This document shows positions 59,311-64,000 of a stretch of DNA of 64,000 nucleotides, piece by piece. Source of the DNA: Anoplopoma fimbria (taxonomy: Eukaryota > Chordata > Actinopteri > Perciformes > Anoplopomatidae). The notes under the pieces are model-generated. The model was not told where the DNA came from. It was given only the letters and a program-made list of their open reading frames with translations, and searched no databases. How positions within the stretch are numbered: the first letter of the stretch is position 1; every line of letters begins with the position of its first letter. Location: positions 3,268,350 through 3,332,349 of the forward strand of contig NC_072455.1 in the NCBI RefSeq assembly GCF_027596085.1, written 5' to 3'. The position numbers and the translations under genes were made by a program.

Positions 59311-60585
59311 CCCTCCCTCCAAATGGAAAGCAGAGATAAGTATAGAGGCGTCTCGAGTCTGATTACATCTTTCTGGTAATGGTGAGGGGATGGTTTTTGT
59401 GTGTGGCTGTGTGTGCAAATTGAGATTTTCCAACTGCGACATCTTCTTAAAGACCGACTGGAATTCTAAATGAGCAGGGAAACAAACAACAGCAAAGTGA
59501 TGTCTATCTTTTCAAAGTCCTTCAGCATGAATCTAGGTAACTTTAACGCTCCTTCTGGCTTTTAAAAAGTAAATTTACCCAAATCCAACTGTCTGACTAC
59601 CCGCTCCTTGTGTCTTCCCTTTAGATGTGTAAAAGAGGATCTTGACTGTGAGGTATCGTGTCATTGTGAGTCAGTAGAACACTTCCTTAAAGGCGAGAAC
59701 TGCTGTGAGAGCAGTACTTAAGATTAAGATATCAACCTCTTCAAAAAAGAGACACCGACTTTTACTCAAGGTTGAATTTAAATTCAATTCAAAAGTTTAA
59801 CTGTCCCGGTGCTCTTAACTGTAGGTAAGTGCATTATTTTATGAGAAGTAATCATTTGTGCTCTTTAAATATTGATCTGTGAACATGAGACGACGGTGTT
59901 CCCCTTCATTCTTTTTAGGAAATGGAACCTGCCTGTCGTGCTTTTTAAAGAAGCCTATTACTCGTCAAGTGGGGATGGGCTGTTAGAATACAAGAAGCAG
60001 GATTGCTGGAATGGATTTATATTGGTGGATTCTCACAATATCATGAAATCAGACAAAAGTCCATCCTTTTCAGGCTTCAAGTAATACGTTTGGGTTCGGA
60101 TCAGCGTCGCGGAGACGACTGTCTGTTCTAAACAACGGCATCCGAATCTGCAATAGCATAAGTAACATCAAAACTGGAGAGTAGTTTTTCATTGAAAGAA
60201 AAGCGAAGAACAGCACTGTAGTCTTTTTTTTCGATTGAGAAGATGCAAGAGTTTGATTTACATATTGTTCATCCAATTAGCTGTTGCAGACTTTTGTGTA
60301 AGAACCTGCCTCTTTACCAAACGATTGAAGACCTCCCGTATTGGTTCTGTACAACAAACCATCTGGCTTGACATGTCAAAAATGGCTTTCCTGCTGTATG
60401 AAGTCATTACACTTCAGGTTGGAGGTTTAATGTGTCCTGGATGCTTCGGGATGCTTGAAATAAATGGATGGAAATTGGAATTATGGAAGGATAGAGTGAT
60501 AATTGAGGATTTATAGATTGAGATGTGATACATAAATGTCGCATCAGCCCTTACACACTCTTGATTTGGTTTCAAGTGTTCTCTT
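59311..60585. other. Non-coding stretch, nothing recognised
   Basis: Unique-looking sequence. The frame of 93 codons at 60235-60516 shows no family features. Confidence 0.45.
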
Positions 60586-60589
60586 GGTT

Positions 60590-61075
60590 AGATTCAAGCC
60601 TTCGGAGACCTCCCTTTAGAGGGACAGCAGACTAAACGGGACCTCTTATCGCCGAGATCAAATTATCCCACGCAATCCCAGAGATGCAGACGACCATCTG
60701 TTATGACTTCAAAGACATGCACATCCATTTGTATATTCAAAACGCCTTTAATGAGGGCTCAGTCATGGTAGACCTCCAACCAAATGAAATAGCCTTAACA
60801 ACTCTTTCAGGGATTGGAGGGAAGTATCATGTTTATTCCCTGGGCCATTGGAGGGATTTTCTGAAGAATGCATTAATGTATTCATCCTGCATACTCTCCG
60901 GTTGTATCATTGATTTGCTGCTTTGTTTTACAGCCAACTCCTTATTGCCCTGCAAGGGGGTTTCCTTTTTAATGGTCCTTCCCAAGGCAGTTTTTCTTAT
61001 TAAATATTTTCTTGCTGTAGTTTTTGGTGCCCACTTGGGGGGGATGGCATCCTTATGTTCTATCTATTAAGGTCC
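60590..61075. other. Unique block with 128-codon frame, probably non-coding
   Basis: The frame at 60684-61070 (starting MQTTICYDFKDMHIHL) is the longest non-repetitive frame in the last 8 kb but lacks motifs and flanking splice sites. The DNA is complex and includes gaatgcattaatgtattcat, a POU/homeodomain-like site, so a regulatory element is as plausible as a gene. Confidence 0.22.
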
Positions 61076-61080
61076 TGTCC

Positions 61081-62150
61081 AGCCCCCCGACTTGTTGGAA
61101 CAAACAATCTATGAAAGGTTTATTTTGAATAAACTGGGTAAAGAAATGTATTTTTTAACTGCATATAAAGGATTTAAATAAGTATATTTTGCAAAAGAAA
61201 TCAATGGTTGCCAAACAAAAAAAAAAAAAGTAGATTAACCGTGAGAAAAAACGTGATTTCTTTTTAAACATTTCTTCTGGGTAACAGAGTAAAAATGAGG
61301 GCCAGCATTCATTAAAACTTGACAATAATCCCTGAATTCATAGCTCTTCTTCTCTTTGCCTTGATCTTTCTACTTCAACCTTTTTCTTTTATCCCAAGCC
61401 ACCCTTGTATAAAGGAATGCTGAGCCAGGTATCTACAGCACATACAGTCTCATTTTAACGTTTTATCACTGAGACCTTGAATGGCTTTAAAGTCTTTAAA
61501 AGGTTATCTGTGTGAGAAAACAGTAAACACACGATTAGGAAAGTTGAAACAAGGGTATAGAGAGAAGAAAAAAAGGGAGCAAGAAGAAAGAGGGGGATTT
61601 AAAAGAAGAATAGAGAACCATTTAAAGAGCAGGTAAAAACAAACACAAAACAATTTAATTGACAATACAGAGAGAACAAAAGAGTTAAGGAGATTGTGAC
61701 TTTGTGTGTTGAACCTTTTGTTTTGCTAATTCTGTAGAGCTGTCTCACAATCTGGCATTTCAAATCATAAAGTCAACAGGGGCTGTTATAATCCACTATA
61801 ATCCCAATTTCCCATCTCTATGTATGGATGTAATTACCCAAATGCTAGCAGTTTAAACTGGTTTGATTTATGCAAACTGACTGAACCGGCATTTGTCATT
61901 ATGTCATGTTCTGGCAAATTGAAAAGTAGCCTACATCAGTAGAAGTGGGAGGAGTAAAGATGCACTTTGTTTGAGAAAATGCATACATTTCTCGGGGAGA
62001 CGAGACAAAACGTGGCAGAGTTAGTCTCAAAGTGAAACTAAAACTGTGCCAATATGGCAAATATTGAATGTGAAGCCAATAAAAGACGTGAGCCAAGTGG
62101 ACTGGAGTTGCTGTAAAAGTACACGTAAATGTGTATCATGTAATGTGTTT
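61081..62150. other. Non-coding stretch with purine tract
   Basis: A polypurine segment at about 61556-61612 lies in AT-rich sequence. An A run lies at 61218-61230. Confidence 0.5.
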
Positions 62151-62152
62151 GC

Positions 62153-62270
62153 TGTTTTAGTTGACAAAATGCTTACTTCCGTGCTTTGACAGCATGTTTA
62201 CAAAATGATGGGTGCTGTTTTTTGGACAAAACCGTGCTTTGACAGCATGTTTACAAAATGATGGGGGGGG
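62153..62270. repeat. 53-bp tandem duplication
   Basis: ccgtgctttgacagcatgtt followed by tacaaaatgatggg starts at 62179 and again at 62232. The preceding bases (tgctgtttta / tgcttact against tgctgttttttggacaaaac) are also related, giving about 1.9 units. The second copy ends in a run of about 12 G. Confidence 0.9.
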
Positions 62271-62274
62271 GGGA

Positions 62275-63365
62275 AACCTTTCAGGATTTGCTCATGCTTT
62301 GCTTTTTTGATTATTGAAGCACTGTTTTTTTCTTGGACGGTGTTGAATCCAGGCAACACATTTTCCTATTACATTAAAGTCCAAGTTAGGGAAGTAGCTG
62401 GCCAACAGAAGCTGGAGGACAATCAGATAAGCCAATAAACCAGAACACCTGATAAAGAAGAAGAAAAACAGCATTTGGACATAAATGCACATTAGCTACA
62501 TTTTAAATTTTGCTCTCGGGCCACGGAACAGTCTCAAAAAATAAAAGCAGTCACAAACAGTTGAAATAAGAAATATTCAAACAGGTCAACATATATTTAA
62601 TTGGTGAGGTATAAATTCAACTGTCTCTAACTGCAAGATCTGAACTGTAAATTGTAATTTCTCTCGTTAAATGAAAATTCACCTTTTTAAATTCCTAATT
62701 ATTATTCTCAGTTGATGTGAAACGTGTTGCTGTGCTGATACATGCTATCACATCTCTAACACACTTCAGCGGTGGAATAACTCAAATATCTGGAATGACT
62801 AAGCAAACGAGATCAGCTCATTTAAATTCCAGTCATGTTCATCCTTTTTTACATCTTCAGCTGCGAATGCGATCCAATGAAACATTTGAGTTCAATTCGA
62901 GGTATGAATTAAATGTTCTCAGAACAAAAATGTACATTAAGAAGAAAAGGGGGGAAAAAGTCAAGTGTAATTTAAAAACAATATGATCAGTAAACCACAA
63001 GAACAGAATAAATATAGATTTAAAAAAAGCAGTTTTTCTTGTCTCCAGTCTTAAAGGAACACTGTACTTCTGTTCGTTTTTTAATTTAAATAAAATGAAC
63101 CATTATTACCAATAAACATTAATTCATTCTATGCAACGAGCAGCCTCAATAAAATACAATCAAATCAATTTCGTCAAGTCAGGTTTATAAGTACACCTCG
63201 CTAAAACTAATTGCATAAATCCTATCCTGAAGAAAGTTCTTGTTGAAACTGTTTAAGAGAGGTTTTGTTCAACTTAATGATCATTTTGAAAGGATGTAGT
63301 TTAGTGTCTCTAGTCCAAGATCAATCAATACATTCTGAACTTTTTCAGTCTGAACAAAGTACATA
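62275..63365. other. Non-coding stretch, nothing recognised
   Basis: AT-rich with no recognised feature. Confidence 0.45.
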
Positions 63366-63398
63366 ATCAATATCAAGTTCAGTCTTGTGGCTGTAAAG

Positions 63399-63910
63399 GA
63401 TACTTCAGTGTATTGCGGCTCTACTGGAACAAAATCCTTTGATATTTTCCTGCCTTTTAGAAGAAGATACTTCAGTAGAAGCCAGCCTCATTAGAGAATG
63501 ACACTTAAGCATCATCCAACCTTACTGGAATATGAGAGGTTTCTATATTCCACCCTTTTGGAACAAGATACTCAAATATATGCAAAAAAAACCACTTCAA
63601 TATATTCTAGACTTATTGGAACATGATCCTTTGATATATGTCAGCCTTTTTCAGAACAAAATAATTGAATATATTACAGCCTTATAGGAATAAAACACGT
63701 CCATATGTTTTCGACAAAATAGTCCTTATTAGAAAGCTACTGTTGCTCTATTAAAACAGGATATTTGAAAATACTTTAATGTAATATATTGTAATATATG
63801 TAATATAATATATGTTCCCCACTGCGGGACTAATAAAGGATTATCTTATCTTATATCAAGATACTTTAATGTATGCAAGCCTTGTTAGAACTGTATACTT
63901 ATTGCCTTAT
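63399..63910. repeat. Degenerate 34-bp tandem array
   Basis: Units of the form gatacttcaatatatt followed by cagccttattggaacaa recur at about 34-bp steps (63399, 63433, 63466, 63500, 63567, 63625, 63660, 63695, 63760 and after the insertion 63868), with some units shortened. Substitutions are many, so the array is old. Confidence 0.8.
63812..63853 (+). mobile_element. Retrotransposon 3' tail inside the 34-bp array
   Basis: gttccccactgcgggactaa, taaaggattatc and ttatcttat match the tails at 30.05 and 42.45 kb. Tandem units continue on both sides, and atactttaatgta occurs on each flank. This is either a severely 5'-truncated insertion or the tail of a copy whose other parts decayed. Confidence 0.75.
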
Positions 63911-64000
63911 AGCTGTTCTTTAGTTTTTCTTTATATTTGCACATTTAAAAGAAAAAAAAAAAGAAAAAAAGAATCATCTTGGCCCAAGAGGTTTCCCAAC

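Overview
This window looks like non-coding DNA, intergenic or intronic, from a teleost fish, most likely a percomorph. The evidence is AT-rich sequence with no long conserved reading frame, many long (CA/GT)n and (CT)n microsatellites, tRNA-derived SINE heads with polymerase III A and B boxes, three copies of a retrotransposon 3' tail ending in (TTATC)n, and several dispersed repeats of a kind I know from percomorph genomes. I found no rRNA, functional tRNA, CRISPR array, prokaryotic operon or intact transposase or reverse transcriptase. Nearly all open frames are either translations of dinucleotide repeats or chance frames without family hallmarks.

Layout. 0.6-8 kb: dispersed repeats (families B, D and A), a (GT)n array and a perfect 35-bp palindrome. 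8-16 kb: CpG-rich patch, a long GT array, two opposed SINEs at 10.9-11.5 kb, a third SINE head at 15.7 kb and a CT/CA/TA microsatellite cluster at 14.4-14.9 kb. 16-21 kb: a CA array, a 69-bp minisatellite that appears to have grown out of dispersed family D (18.7-19.4 kb), and two unique homeodomain-site-rich blocks. 23-24 kb: a CpG-rich island beside a purine-to-pyrimidine switch. 24-29 kb: two family A copies. 30-32 kb: a retrotransposon tail, three long CA arrays in 640 bp and a CCAAT-box cluster. 34-36 kb: family A, a weak two-exon candidate and a family B copy. 37-46 kb: a V-SINE-like fragment, two LINE 3' ends (one with an exact 28-bp internal tandem repeat) and more conserved-looking unique blocks. 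47-53 kb: family B and A copies and GT arrays. 54-56 kb: a CT tract and a possible 5'-leader exon ending in CAG|GTGAGT. 57-64 kb: a 66-bp tandem array, a 53-bp duplication and a 34-bp degenerate array split by a retrotransposon tail.

The most informative material is the repeat biology: (1) the roughly 500-bp family A, assembled here from nine partial copies; (2) a SINE and a LINE 3' end with the same tail, which fits LINE-driven SINE mobilisation; (3) dispersed elements whose internal segments have expanded into minisatellites. The exon candidates and conserved-looking blocks are hypotheses resting on splice signals or motif density alone. I did not find a convincing new gene system. Repeat family names A-G are labels for this report only; no database was searched.
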